Assembly: GCF_000271485.2 (NCBI RefSeq)
Contig: NZ_AKVN02000001.1
Coordinates: forward strand, 3,931,501-3,995,500
Source: Pelosinus fermentans DSM 17108
GTDB taxonomy: Bacteria; Bacillota; Negativicutes; DSM-13327
Direction of reading: 5' to 3'
DNA length: 64,000 nucleotides
The notes below the pieces were generated by a model. It saw nothing but the letters and a program-made list of their open reading frames with translations, had not been told where the DNA came from and did not search any database. Both the position numbers and the translations under genes were made by a program. Shown piece by piece: positions 51,217 to 61,445 of the stretch; the first letter of the stretch is position 1, and each line of letters starts with the position of its first letter.

Positions 51217-52614
51217 TTACTTTTGATTTGGTTTGTTATTCTCATGCAAGTTACTATGAGAATAACCATACATCCCATAAATGACTAAACCAATCGCACT
51301 CCAGATAAAGAACCGAATCCAAGTTGCAAAGGCCAAATTATACATGATATAAAAACAACAAAGTACTGCTAATGTAACAACAATATTTACTGCAGGACAG
51401 CGGAAGGGACGTTCCATATCCGGCTTGGTTTTACGAAGAACAACGACTCCAATCGTGGCTATGACAAAGGCAAACAAAGTACCAATGCTACACATCTCAG
51501 CAACAATGCCAATCGGGGTGAAACCGCTGATGAGGGCAACACCAACACCCACTATGATGGTAATTACATGAGGAGTTCGGTATTTCTCATGAATTTTTCC
51601 AAGAACTGATGGGATGAGTCCATCCCGAGACATGGTGAAAAACACCCTGGTTTGTGCATACATCATAACTAATAATACCGTAGAAAGTCCGCAGATTGCC
51701 CCTGTACCAACTAATGCCGAACCAAAATTATAACCTAGATTTCGCAGAACATAAGCTACCGGTTCTGCATTATTTAATTGATAATAGGGCACAACTCCTG
51801 TCATAACGGCAGCTACTGCAATGTATAAAATCGTACATACGACTAAGGACCCTATAATCCCAATAGGCATATCCCGCTTAGGACTACGGGTTTCTTCAGC
51901 AGCAGTAGCAATCGAATCAACACCAAGATAGGCAAAGAATATAACTGCCGCCCCTGCAGAAACACCAGCAAAACCAAAAGGCATAAATGGTGTCCAATTC
52001 GCAACATCCACCTTAGGACCAGCCATTAGCAAAAATATAAAAATCGCACCCAGTTTTATAGCTACCAATACCCGATTTACTGTTACACTTTCTTTGACTC
52101 CAAGCACTAATAAAAACGTCATAAACAACGTGACTAAAACGGCGGGCAAATTCACAATACCTCCATCTGCCGGAACCGCTGTTAATGCCAAGGGTATATC
52201 AATTCCCCCTGATTTGAGCAGCCCAACGGTATAAGCCGACCACCCACCGGCAACAGCACTGGCTCCTACAGAATACTCCAATACCAGATTCCAGCCAACC
52301 AGCCAGGCAATTCCTTCACCTAAAGACGTATAGGTATAAGTATAGGCACTGCCGGCAATCGGAACCATGGAAGCAAGTTCCGCATAAGCAAGACATACAA
52401 AAGCACAAGTAATCCCCGATATAACAAAAGATAGCATAATACCAGGTCCAGCATATTTAGCAGCTGCTACACCAGTTAAGACAAAAATCCCTGTACCAAT
52501 AATTACACCAATCCCAATTAATATAATATCTAAGGCTCCCATGGTCTTTTTAAGAGAATGTGTCTTGGCTTCGTGCTCCATGATCGTAATGCTTTTCGTA
52601 CGAAAAATATCCAT
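51217..52614 (-). CDS. APC-family amino-acid permease
   Basis: 465 residues with 12 predicted membrane helices. IGIGVIIGTGIFVLTGVAAA is the first-helix motif of the APC superfamily and AAEETRSPKRDMPIGI is the typical helix 6-7 loop of the YfnA/CAT subgroup. It would import an amino acid by proton symport. AGGAGG lies upstream of the ATG. It follows tyrosine phenol-lyase on the same strand, with a terminator between, so it plausibly supplies tyrosine or a related aromatic amino acid. Confidence 0.85.
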   Translation of the reverse strand: MDIFRTKSITIMEHEAKTHSLKKTMGALDIILIGIGVIIGTGIFVLTGVAAAKYAGPGIMLSFVISGITCAFVCLAYAELASMVPIAGSAYTYTYTSLGEGIAWLVGWNLVLEYSVGASAVAGGWSAYTVGLLKSGGIDIPLALTAVPADGGIVNLPAVLVTLFMTFLLVLGVKESVTVNRVLVAIKLGAIFIFLLMAGPKVDVANWTPFMPFGFAGVSAGAAVIFFAYLGVDSIATAAEETRSPKRDMPIGIIGSLVVCTILYIAVAAVMTGVVPYYQLNNAEPVAYVLRNLGYNFGSALVGTGAICGLSTVLLVMMYAQTRVFFTMSRDGLIPSVLGKIHEKYRTPHVITIIVGVGVALISGFTPIGIVAEMCSIGTLFAFVIATIGVVVLRKTKPDMERPFRCPAVNIVVTLAVLCCFYIMYNLAFATWIRFFIWSAIGLVIYGMYGYSHSNLHENNKPNQK

Positions 52615-52703
52615 TGGTCATCCTCCTACTAAATAAAATTCTTCTAAAAGATATAACTTCCAGGTTTATTGATCCTTTCCTGCATTTCTTTTCCATCCTA
52701 AAA

Positions 52704-52746
52704 TTAGCTCTATTTGGAAAAGTAATACTTTTTCAAATAGAGCTAT
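52704..52746 (-). terminator. Terminator of the tyrosine phenol-lyase gene
   Basis: TAGCTCTATTTG and CAAATAGAGCTA with an extended AAAAGTA/TACTTTT inner stem. Read leftward it ends TAATTTTAGG. Confidence 0.75.
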
Positions 52747-52772
52747 AAAATGGCTAGACTAATTTCTTTTTA

Positions 52773-54179
<1,407 letters not shown>

Positions 54180-54256
54180 TCATTTTTTAGTAATACCTCA
54201 TCTGCATCTTTGCTCTTTCTTACTCTCTAAAATAGCGGTTAGCCCACTATAGTTAA

Positions 54257-54274
54257 ATGCAAAAAGTGTGCCAA
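54257..54274 (-). promoter_or_regulatory. Sigma-54 promoter proximal to tpl
   Basis: Minus strand TTGGCACACTTTTTGCAT: the -24 GG and -12 GC are separated by exactly 10 nt and all consensus bases (TGGCAC, TTGCA) match. The -12 element lies about 105 bp before the tpl start. Confidence 0.85.
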
Positions 54275-54308
54275 GTTCCAAAGCACGATGGTACTTGGAG
54301 TGGCACAC
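54266..54308. repeat. Inverted repeat in the tpl leader
   Basis: GTGTGCCA (54266-54273) and TGGCACAC (54301-54308), extended inward by TTCCAA/TTGGA with a 2-nt bulge. It overlaps the proximal -24 element and would be a hairpin in RNA made from the distal promoter; it may also be an activator site. Confidence 0.55.
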
Positions 54309-54397
54309 TCAAGATTCTATGATTTGGCAATCTTTTGTTGTAAGAAAGTTTCCAATAGTGCAAAAAGTTTCCGCTTGTTTCTCCTAGTCTGTGTTAA

Positions 54398-54415
54398 ATG
54401 CAAAGGGAATGCCAA
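54398..54415 (-). promoter_or_regulatory. Sigma-54 promoter distal to tpl
   Basis: Minus strand TTGGCATTCCCTTTGCAT: again GG-N10-GC with TGGCA and TTGCA. It starts 7 bp after the end of the TyrR-like gene and shares the following TTAAC with the proximal element, suggesting duplication. Confidence 0.8.
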
Positions 54416-54421
54416 CATGAT

Positions 54422-55978
54422 TTATTCATTGGCTAAATTATATTTGCGCAGCTTCTTTAATACCGCCGTATGAGATAAATCCAAGACAGAACCAACCCGC
54501 CGGGAAGAACGATATCTTCTTAGCGTTTCCTTTAAAATAGCGCGTTCCGCCTCAGCCAAGCGTTCTTTTAAACTCTGATAGGTCTCAAATTGTATGGTTG
54601 ATAAGGGATTGGCTGTCGCTGCAATTCTCCCCAGACAGATGTGTTCCGGACGAACCTTAGAACCTTCTACCAGATTTACTGCCCGCTCAATCACATTCTC
54701 CAGTTCCCGTACATTGCCAGGCCAGTTATACTGCTCCAGCCGTTCTAACGCCTCTTTACTAAAACCATTCACTGAACGACGCATTTTATCCGCAAAACGC
54801 TGTAAAAAATACTCAGCTAACAAGCCAATATCCTCTGGACGCTCCCGCAACGGAGGAATCGTAAGAGGAATTACATTTAAACGGTAATACAAATCTTCCC
54901 GAAATGCTCCACGAACTACCATATCCTCCAAATTGCGGTTGGTAGCCGTAATGACACGTACATCTACCGCGACTTCACGAGAACTGCCCAAACGTCGTAC
55001 TCGCCGTTCCTGAAGTACTCGCAGTAATTTTACCTGCAAATGCACTGACATTTCTCCTATTTCATCTAGAAATAGAGTACCGCCATTGGATAATTCAAAA
55101 AGTCCTGGCTTTCCCCCTTTGACTGCTCCCGTAAAAGCTCCTTCCTCATAGCCAAATAGCTCACTCTCCATTAATGTTTCTGGAATGGCAGCACAATTAA
55201 TCGGTACGAAAGTGCCTTGGGATCTTCCAGAGCCGCTATGCAGTGCCCTCGCAAAAAGTTCCTTTCCAGTTCCCGTCTCTCCCCGAATCAAAACCGTGGA
55301 ATCACTTAATGCATATCTGCGGGATTGCAGAATCAGTTCTTTCATGACCATGCTGTCACAGGTAATATCACCAAAATCCACAGGCAGGGACGCTGTCATC
55401 TTTTTCACCAGTTCTCTGACATCCCCAATATCACGAAGCACTATTACGACACCAATTACCTCATGATTCGTATCCTTAAGAGGAACGGTACTAATCACAC
55501 AATAGCTGCTGATGCATTCAATAAACATTTCTTGATCTTTATAGGAGCAGCCAGTTTTTAACGTCTCTGCCACCAATGCATTCCAGGAGGAATTCTCTAT
55601 GGATTGTCCGATCATTGTTCCTGGAGAAATCTTTAGGATGCGGGCAGCGGCAGCATTACATTGAATAATACTGCCATCACAATTCACTACTAAAATTCCA
55701 TCCCGGACGGAAGTTAAGACAGCATCAAGCTGTTCCCCCCGTTCTTTTGAAGGCATAAAACGGGTTATCTCCACACTATGTACATCATCTACCCTTTCGA
55801 GTGCCTCAATCAGTTCTTTCGTGTCCTTTTGAAGCATACCCTGGCACTCTAAGAACACAGCCCCTTGCTCGACTTCAATGGTTACGATGTTAATTTTACG
55901 TTCTTCCAGAATGATGCTAATATCGCGAACTAACCCAATACGGTCACTACAAGGCATGCGCAAACGCAAGCTTCTCAC
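54422..55978 (-). CDS. TyrR-like sigma-54-dependent activator
   Basis: 518 residues: ACT domain (1-75, MPCSDRIGLVRDISIIL), PAS domain (about 85-190, AVLTSVRDGILVVNCDGSII), AAA+ domain (about 205-440) with Walker A GETGTGKE, GAFTGA and DEIGEMSVHLQVKLLRVLQE, and a C-terminal TyrR-type helix-turn-helix (RSSRRVGSVLDLSHTAVLKK). E. coli TyrR has lost GAFTGA; its presence here means the protein can drive sigma-54 holoenzyme. The ACT domain likely binds an aromatic amino acid. The start is GTG 55978 or TTG 55969; the latter is better spaced from AAAGGGAG. It lies directly upstream of the tpl promoters. Confidence 0.9.
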   Translation of the reverse strand: MRSLRLRMPCSDRIGLVRDISIILEERKINIVTIEVEQGAVFLECQGMLQKDTKELIEALERVDDVHSVEITRFMPSKERGEQLDAVLTSVRDGILVVNCDGSIIQCNAAAARILKISPGTMIGQSIENSSWNALVAETLKTGCSYKDQEMFIECISSYCVISTVPLKDTNHEVIGVVIVLRDIGDVRELVKKMTASLPVDFGDITCDSMVMKELILQSRRYALSDSTVLIRGETGTGKELFARALHSGSGRSQGTFVPINCAAIPETLMESELFGYEEGAFTGAVKGGKPGLFELSNGGTLFLDEIGEMSVHLQVKLLRVLQERRVRRLGSSREVAVDVRVITATNRNLEDMVVRGAFREDLYYRLNVIPLTIPPLRERPEDIGLLAEYFLQRFADKMRRSVNGFSKEALERLEQYNWPGNVRELENVIERAVNLVEGSKVRPEHICLGRIAATANPLSTIQFETYQSLKERLAEAERAILKETLRRYRSSRRVGSVLDLSHTAVLKKLRKYNLANE

Positions 55979-56008
55979 TCCCTTTTATCACATGTAGCTG
56001 GATCGGTA

Positions 56009-56554
56009 TTAGCTGATTTCAATAAAATTTTTACGCCAGAAATCAAGTATTTTTTTATTCTTCAGCCAGTTTTCATCGCAATTAATAATTACTACATTAC
56101 AGATTTCTAACATCCCCTTGACGTCTTCGTCATAAGAATATAATCTTTTCTCAATATTGCTGTCACTCCGACTATATATTCTTTGCCTGCATTCATCTTT
56201 CGAAGCAAAAACTCCCACTAATAAAACCTTTTCATCAAAGTGCTTTTTCAATTGTCTGGCACCATGAACATCGACTACAATTGACCTCATTTGCTGGTTT
56301 TCTACTACTTCATGGATAGTCTTCAGATTGGATGCATACAGATTTCCGCTATATTCAGTAACTTCCAGCAACTCCCCCTTCTCTTTCATCCCAAGTATGT
56401 TTTCACGAGTAGTAAAATGATAATGCACACCGTCAACTTCACTCTTTCTTGGTTTTCTCGAGGTAAAAGTAATAATAGGGGCAGCGCCCACATATTTTTG
56501 TATCGTTGTTTTCCCTGAACCACTAGGGCCTGTAAATGAAATAATCGAAAACAT
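56009..56554 (-). CDS. Guanylate-kinase-like P-loop protein
   Basis: 181 residues with GPSGSGKTT (about residues 9-17) and TFTSRKPRKSEVDGVHYHF, the GMP-binding signature of guanylate kinases, then DVHGARQLKKHF in place of the usual D-x-x-GA-x-x-l. Length fits the family. Probably not the essential housekeeping gmk, because the lid region is divergent and the genomic setting (30 bp upstream of the TyrR-like gene) is unusual. It may phosphorylate a different nucleotide or serve as a regulator. GGGGGTGAATC precedes the start. Confidence 0.75.
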   Translation of the reverse strand: MFSIISFTGPSGSGKTTIQKYVGAAPIITFTSRKPRKSEVDGVHYHFTTRENILGMKEKGELLEVTEYSGNLYASNLKTIHEVVENQQMRSIVVDVHGARQLKKHFDEKVLLVGVFASKDECRQRIYSRSDSNIEKRLYSYDEDVKGMLEICNVVIINCDENWLKNKKILDFWRKNFIEIS

Positions 56555-56765
56555 GATTCACCCCCGGATAGTATAAACTCATCATACTTTATATATATTC
56601 TTTGAGAATGGAATATATATTTTTTTATGAGAAAAACACTTCAAGATGTCTCCTTCTATACCAAAAGGTAGAAGGAAGATTCTTTTTTATTATCGAACTA
56701 TATTAAGTCATTATAATACTATTTTTGACATTCTGCCTAAATCCAGTCTACCTAGGAGGAAACTC

Positions 56766-58040
56766 ATGCCAAGAGCCTACAAAAAAAGAGTTCGTAAAAA
56801 TGATAAAGTGAATAAGGCTATTTGGCCTCAAATAAACAGTAGTACTGTTGCTGCCAGAATACTGTCTGCGATTCGCACCACCCCATTGGGAATTATACTG
56901 ATCGCCGGAATCGCATTCTTTCATCTTGATGATCTGCCAGGTTCCTTTCTCTCTGCCATACCTACCATCTCTTATATGATACTTCTTTTCGGAATTGCAA
57001 TTACCTCCTGTTTTAATCGCAGTCGTGCATTTTTTATCTTATTGATTCTATTTTTAAGCCAGTTAGGAATGTCCATTCCAATTCCCACACATTTAGATCA
57101 TGTTTTTGCCCTGCATGGTATTTACTTAACAGTTAGTTTGCTGCTTCCTTTAAATTTGCTCTTTTTTGCCTCTTGGTCAGAACGAGGAATTTTATCAAGC
57201 TGGGGAAAAAGATGCTTTTTATTCATTTTTCTTCAAGTGGTTTTTGTTATGGGTTTGGTGTTATCAGGAGATAGAGAGCTTTTCAACGAAATCGGTAAAA
57301 AACTGTTTGCTTTTTCTTTTATGCCGGAGACACCCATTCCTGATGCTGCTCTAGCTGCTTTTTTGCTGTCAGGCATTTTACTATTGGCCAAGCGCCGAAG
57401 AAATAATATCCACTTTAGAACCACTATTTTGGGCGTCTTAGCAGCAGTCGCATTTGCCCATCATTTTCATGCCGCCCAGATTGCAATTCCCTTCTTTTAT
57501 ACTGTTGCCGGATTAATGATCATCGTGTCTGTGATTCAAGACTATTATGCTAAAGCCTATTTAGACGAACTTACAGGTTTACCCTCACGCCGCTCCCTAA
57601 ACGAAGACATGCTGAAACTTGGCAGCCACTATACCATTGCAATGGTCGATGTCGACTTTTTTAAAAAGTTTAATGACACTTATGGACATGATGCAGGTGA
57701 TGATGTCCTTCGCTTAATTGGTAAGGTTATGAAGAACTTTAAAGGTGGTAAAACCTTTCGATACGGCGGTGAGGAATTTACAGTATTATTCCCTGGCAAA
57801 AGCCTCAGTGAAGCAATCCCTTATTTAGAAGCGCTGCGAGAGGAAATCGCAAAAAGTAAATTTGTATTGCGCCAGGATAGTAAACGTAAAAAAGATACCA
57901 ATAAAAAGCTAAGTGTTACCGTCAGCATCGGCGCAGCAGACTCTAATCATAAAGAAATCAGCCCTGATGAAGTCATTAAATTAGCAGATAAAGCCTTGTA
58001 TCGAGCTAAAGAAAATGGCCGTAATTGCGTCAGTCAATGA
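56766..58040 (+). CDS. Membrane-anchored diguanylate cyclase
   Basis: About 424 residues from the ATG at 56766, chosen for AGGAGG 6 nt upstream. Seven or so hydrophobic segments span residues 35-270, followed by a GGDEF domain: DELTGLPSRRSLNEDM, DVDFFKKFNDTYGHDAGDDVL and RYGGEEF as the active site. It would make c-di-GMP from two GTP. No RxxD inhibitory site is seen before GGEEF (FKGGKTFRY), so product inhibition may be lacking. It converges on an HD-GYP gene with a shared terminator. Confidence 0.9.
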   Translation: MPRAYKKRVRKNDKVNKAIWPQINSSTVAARILSAIRTTPLGIILIAGIAFFHLDDLPGSFLSAIPTISYMILLFGIAITSCFNRSRAFFILLILFLSQLGMSIPIPTHLDHVFALHGIYLTVSLLLPLNLLFFASWSERGILSSWGKRCFLFIFLQVVFVMGLVLSGDRELFNEIGKKLFAFSFMPETPIPDAALAAFLLSGILLLAKRRRNNIHFRTTILGVLAAVAFAHHFHAAQIAIPFFYTVAGLMIIVSVIQDYYAKAYLDELTGLPSRRSLNEDMLKLGSHYTIAMVDVDFFKKFNDTYGHDAGDDVLRLIGKVMKNFKGGKTFRYGGEEFTVLFPGKSLSEAIPYLEALREEIAKSKFVLRQDSKRKKDTNKKLSVTVSIGAADSNHKEISPDEVIKLADKALYRAKENGRNCVSQ

Positions 58041-58075
58041 CAAAACACAGACTTTTCTTTTTTGTCATTATTAAG

Positions 58076-58123
58076 AAAAGCCCTCCTGGATGTAAAATCA
58101 CTTCTACATCTAGGAGGGCTTTT
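58076..58123. terminator. Bidirectional terminator between GGDEF and HD-GYP genes
   Basis: AAAAGCCCTCCTGGATGTA pairs with TACATCTAGGAGGGCTTTT; one mismatch. A-rich and T-rich ends allow termination in both directions. Confidence 0.9.
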
Positions 58124-58141
58124 CATCACTTCCGATATTGA

Positions 58142-59224
58142 TTACATGACAAGCCCGACAATTTTTATTTCCTTATCTTTTATCATATCTATAAATTCAT
58201 CTTCAACCTGCAAAATAGGATATGTGGGGGTTACATTCGGCAGGAATGCGACCTTTGCCTTGCGCCCATCTTCGAGGATTACAGAACTACTAAGCAGATA
58301 GTCATTAATACGACGGGAAAAAACATCACATACCGTTGGATCCAGCTTTGTGAACATTTCCAGCTTAATTGCCTGCAAAAGCATAAACGGATTAATGCTT
58401 TCCGATTCTGCTATCATGTTGCTTAAATGATTCACGACTCCGATCACTCGGGCAAAGCCATGAATATTTTCTCCAGATAATTGCTGGGGATATCCGCTGC
58501 CATCCATATATTCATGATGTTGGACGATTGCTGTTAAAATCGTAGGGGAAAGTGCTCTGCTGTCTTTCAATAATTTGAACGTTAAAAGTACATGAGTTTG
58601 TATCTTTTCCGAATTTGCCGCAACCGAATCTTTATCTATAAATAGTTCAAGAGGAAGCTGGGTTTTCCCCACATCATGCAGCAATCCTGCAAAGATAATT
58701 TCCCTAATATCTTTAGAAGAAAAATTCATCCACTCCGCAAGCATGCCTGATAAAGCTGCCACCATAACCGAATGGTAAGCCAATGAATTATGAGGCGTTA
58801 AGCTAAATAACAAACGATTTACTGCCTCTGATGGATAAATGAGATGCTCAAAAATCCCCGACGCTATTTTATGAAAATGTTTGATATCAATCTTTTTATT
58901 ATTTCTAATACTATTAAATAGTGCATCTACCTGCTCTACAGAATCTTGCAAAGTATGATCAAAATCCATTGCTTTTTGAATTAAGATTGGGGGCAATTCA
59001 GAGAGGGAAGAAGCTTCTTCGGGTTCTTCTGTTATGATCTCATCCACTGTATCCCCATGGTTTTCGATTCTAACATAAGCAATATCCCAATTTTTTATAT
59101 TCTGAATGGTTTTATTGGTTAAGGTTCCTCCCTTTGGAAACAAAATTTGTTTCCCATTCAGAGAGTGAATCGCTTCAGCTACAATCATACCCGGCTGCAG
59201 ATCAGTAATAGCTATTTTTTTCAT
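58142..59224 (-). CDS. HD-GYP domain phosphodiesterase
   Basis: 360 residues. The HD-GYP domain (about 145-310) has LLHDVGK as the metal-binding HD pair and HHEYMDGSGYPQ containing GYP, the signature of c-di-GMP phosphodiesterases. The N-terminal 60 residues (ITDLQPGMIVAEAIHSLNGK) are the short lead-in domain common in such proteins; no receiver or membrane domain is present. GGAGGAATT precedes the ATG. It probably opposes the neighbouring diguanylate cyclase. Confidence 0.9.
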   Translation of the reverse strand: MKKIAITDLQPGMIVAEAIHSLNGKQILFPKGGTLTNKTIQNIKNWDIAYVRIENHGDTVDEIITEEPEEASSLSELPPILIQKAMDFDHTLQDSVEQVDALFNSIRNNKKIDIKHFHKIASGIFEHLIYPSEAVNRLLFSLTPHNSLAYHSVMVAALSGMLAEWMNFSSKDIREIIFAGLLHDVGKTQLPLELFIDKDSVAANSEKIQTHVLLTFKLLKDSRALSPTILTAIVQHHEYMDGSGYPQQLSGENIHGFARVIGVVNHLSNMIAESESINPFMLLQAIKLEMFTKLDPTVCDVFSRRINDYLLSSSVILEDGRKAKVAFLPNVTPTYPILQVEDEFIDMIKDKEIKIVGLVM

Positions 59225-59392
59225 AAATGAATTCCTCCAATGTTTCCATGTCTTGACTAAGAATTTGGTTTCTTATAAACAGACAATAAAGTGGCACTAT
59301 AATCTCTTTATCTATCTATAGGATAATGGATTTGAGAAATTTATACGACTACCAAAAGGTATAGAAACGTATATTTATTTTTATAACAATGA

Positions 59393-59438
59393 AAACCGCT
59401 TCTCTAATGATGCTTACTTTCATCTTAGAAAAGCGGTC
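59393..59438 (-). terminator. Terminator overlapping the end of the LRAT-like gene
   Basis: ACCGCTTTTCTAA and TTAGAGAAGCGGT (minus strand) pair around 17 nt and are followed by TTTTC. The first arm includes the last codons and stop of the LRAT-like gene. Confidence 0.75.
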
Positions 59439-59847
59439 TGTTCTTATCATCTATTTTTCCACTAATCTTTGCAAGGAAAGATCGGTGTTTTATGACTTGC
59501 GTTGATTGTCTCACTCCTATAGCACACCATTTCGCAAAATGCTCACAATTATTGGTAAGAAAATTGAAGCCCCCAAAATTATCGCCCAGTTTACTACTGG
59601 CTCGTTCCACAATTTCATCAGGGGAAAAAATCTTTATACATGGATCGATTTCCACTGTTCCGCCCATTGCAAAATCCTTAAGCAGTGAATAGTGTATAAA
59701 CGCTGAGTCCGGTGTTAAACCATTAAAGTGAAATACTCCGCCATAGCCATCATATACACCATAATGCAATGGTCCAAAGCCTGCAGGTCTTATAACAGAT
59801 ACGTATATTACATCACCTTTTTTAAATTCTTTTACGTCTTCGGGCAT
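59425..59847 (-). CDS. LRAT-domain (NlpC/P60-like) protein
   Basis: About 140 residues from the ATG at 59847, chosen for AGGTGAT 4 nt upstream; an ATG 16 codons earlier lacks a site. The catalytic His lies in LHYGVYDGYGG and the Cys in NNCEHFAKWC, the arrangement of lecithin:retinol acyltransferase-like thiol hydrolases/acyltransferases, which act on lipids or peptides. No signal peptide, so cytoplasmic or membrane-associated. Last gene of a small minus-strand set with a SYLF-domain lipid-binding protein, which suggests membrane lipid maintenance. Confidence 0.8.
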   Translation of the reverse strand: MPEDVKEFKKGDVIYVSVIRPAGFGPLHYGVYDGYGGVFHFNGLTPDSAFIHYSLLKDFAMGGTVEIDPCIKIFSPDEIVERASSKLGDNFGGFNFLTNNCEHFAKWCAIGVRQSTQVIKHRSFLAKISGKIDDKNRPLF

Positions 59848-59867
59848 ATTATCACCTATAATCGTTT

Positions 59868-59960
59868 TTAGATTCTTTCTTGGTCTACAGGGCATCTATA
59901 GAATTGCAAAGTTTTCATGATGATTACCGCAAGAATCACAGCTATGATTGTATAAATCAT
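59868..59960 (-). CDS. Single-span membrane microprotein
   Basis: A 30-codon frame with ATG at 59960 behind AGGGGG at 8 nt. It encodes MIYTIIAVILAVIIMKTL and then QFYRCPVDQERI, one hydrophobic span with a short polar tail. It sits 20 bp before the LRAT-like start and 51 bp after the SYLF gene on the same strand. No family recognised; the ribosome binding site, composition and tight spacing support reality. Confidence 0.5.
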   Translation of the reverse strand: MIYTIIAVILAVIIMKTLQFYRCPVDQERI

Positions 59961-60011
59961 TTTTACGACCCCCTTACTATCTAGTAACCTCCACTAATAA
60001 GATTCACAAAT

Positions 60012-60578
60012 TCAATTTAAATCTTTATCTTTAAAGTAACGAATTCCCCTGATGGTCAAACTGGCCTCCAGCCCCTTATCTGTCAATTGATACATCCAAG
60101 TGTCCTTACCTGCTGAAACAGCACCTTCCAAAGCTCCTCCGCTTACACTGTCTGTTGCTGCCACGGTAGCCTGTCCACCTACGACCCATCTGTCATTGAT
60201 AAAATCCATATACGCTTCTTGCGTTTGGAATCCTAGAACTACATCAAATTTTTTTATGCCAAGTCCAAATCCAACCTGTACATCACCAGTTCTCATAAAG
60301 GTTTCTTCCTTGGTAGTATTATGAATAGCCACCCCTTTGCCACCCCCGCCTCCTAAGAACACAACTTTGACGTCAGTAATACGAAATACAGCATATCCTA
60401 CAGCATTTTCAACGGCTTGTCTGGCCCCGGGATGAATCGTATAAAGTTTATCCAAGGTTTCCTGGGCAGAACTTCGTATGGATTCACGTTTTTCTTCCTG
60501 ACTCGCCGCGCTTACTACAGAAGCCGTCAAACCTAAAATAAGCATTAAAATCGTAACCGTTCTCGCAAATTTATTCAT
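60012..60578 (-). CDS. Secreted SYLF-domain (YSC84-like) lipid-binding protein
   Basis: About 188 residues from the ATG at 60578 (GGGAGGAAGAG upstream); a longer frame adds 20 residues without a site. Signal peptide ARTVTILMLILGLTASVVSAAS. The mature part carries GYAVFRITDVKVVFLGGGGG, KGVAIHN and VGFGLGIKKFDVVLGF, typical of the SYLF/Ysc84 (DUF500) family, which binds phosphoinositides in eukaryotes and occurs as periplasmic proteins in bacteria. It would act in the periplasm or at the outer membrane. Part of the stress/envelope gene set. Confidence 0.85.
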   Translation of the reverse strand: MNKFARTVTILMLILGLTASVVSAASQEEKRESIRSSAQETLDKLYTIHPGARQAVENAVGYAVFRITDVKVVFLGGGGGKGVAIHNTTKEETFMRTGDVQVGFGLGIKKFDVVLGFQTQEAYMDFINDRWVVGGQATVAATDSVSGGALEGAVSAGKDTWMYQLTDKGLEASLTIRGIRYFKDKDLN

Positions 60579-60647
60579 ACTCTCTTCCTCCCTCATCCTG
60601 ATAATTCTTTTTAAGGTCCATATATTTTGCTGCTGCAAATTATGTAT

Positions 60648-60980
60648 TTACTTACCTTTAAAGAAAATAGCTCTTACAATCTGGCCAACAGCCTTTGCAT
60701 AGATGATTAATGTTTCCCACTCAACTTTCACATCATACATCACATCATTAGCCTGACTAGCTGTTTCCTTTACACTTGCTGCTATTTGATTGACATTTTC
60801 TAATACAGTAGGCAATAATGATATTGTTTCTTTTAACCCCATCTCATTGGCATTGAGAATTCGTTTAACATCATCAAGTATGAACAATATTCTTCGTATG
60901 ACATGAATCAAATAAATACCAATCGTCACCGCAATCAGAAATACAATTGTAATTCCTATATCATATATGGATATATACAT
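60648..60980 (-). CDS. DUF948-like single-span membrane protein
   Basis: 110 residues from ATG 60980 (CGGGG upstream). An N-terminal hydrophobic span (DIGITIVFLIAVTIGIYLIHV) is followed by an amphipathic helical region with LLPTVLENVNQIAASVKETA, as in DUF948/YtxG general-stress proteins of Firmicutes. Function unknown; these proteins commonly neighbour YtxH homologues, one of which is encoded nearby (61775-62107). Confidence 0.7.
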   Translation of the reverse strand: MYISIYDIGITIVFLIAVTIGIYLIHVIRRILFILDDVKRILNANEMGLKETISLLPTVLENVNQIAASVKETASQANDVMYDVKVEWETLIIYAKAVGQIVRAIFFKGK

Positions 60981-61047
60981 GCTTATCCCCGCTTTCAAAT
61001 GGTTTATTCCACCATCTACTTCTTATTGAAATTGATCATACTACTTA

Positions 61048-61335
61048 TTACTTATATTTTTTTATCACCTGGTCAAAGGAGTGCGCTAATTCCCGCCAAA
61101 CTTTATGAAGCACGTCTTGCATCTGATCCTGCTCACTTTCATTGCCTTCCTGCACTTTTCTGTAAGAAGCCTTAAAGCGATTTTGCTCTTCCTCAAGCCG
61201 CTGGACTTGTCTAAGATAATCTAACTTCTGATCAGGGGGAATGGCAGAGGATTTTTCTTTCATCTCCTGGAGTATTTGATTATATTGCATTAAATACGAA
61301 TCCACCCATTCCCATTTATAATTCTCACTTTTCAT
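61048..61335 (-). CDS. Small soluble helical protein, function unknown
   Basis: 95 highly charged residues, probably coiled coil (KLDYLRQVQRLEEEQNRFK; WRELAHSFDQVIKKYK). GGAGGGG at 6 nt supports the start. No signal peptide or membrane span. I do not recognise a family. It lies between a microprotein and the DUF948-like gene on the same strand. Confidence 0.65.
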   Translation of the reverse strand: MKSENYKWEWVDSYLMQYNQILQEMKEKSSAIPPDQKLDYLRQVQRLEEEQNRFKASYRKVQEGNESEQDQMQDVLHKVWRELAHSFDQVIKKYK

Positions 61336-61367
61336 CCATATCCCCTCCGCATTTTAGAACGGATAGG

Positions 61368-61445
61368 TCACCAATCCCTTTTTGCTAATTTCCCCATACC
61401 CCAAAAAACAGAGAACAATAAAGCTGCTACTATTACTAAACCCAC
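61368..61445 (-). CDS. Second single-span membrane microprotein
   Basis: A 25-codon frame starting GTG at 61445 with GGAGGGAG 6 nt upstream. It encodes VGLVIVAALLFSVFWGMGK then LAKRDW: one hydrophobic span and a basic end. It is 32 bp before the coiled-coil gene. No family recognised. Confidence 0.4.
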   Translation of the reverse strand: MGLVIVAALLFSVFWGMGKLAKRDW

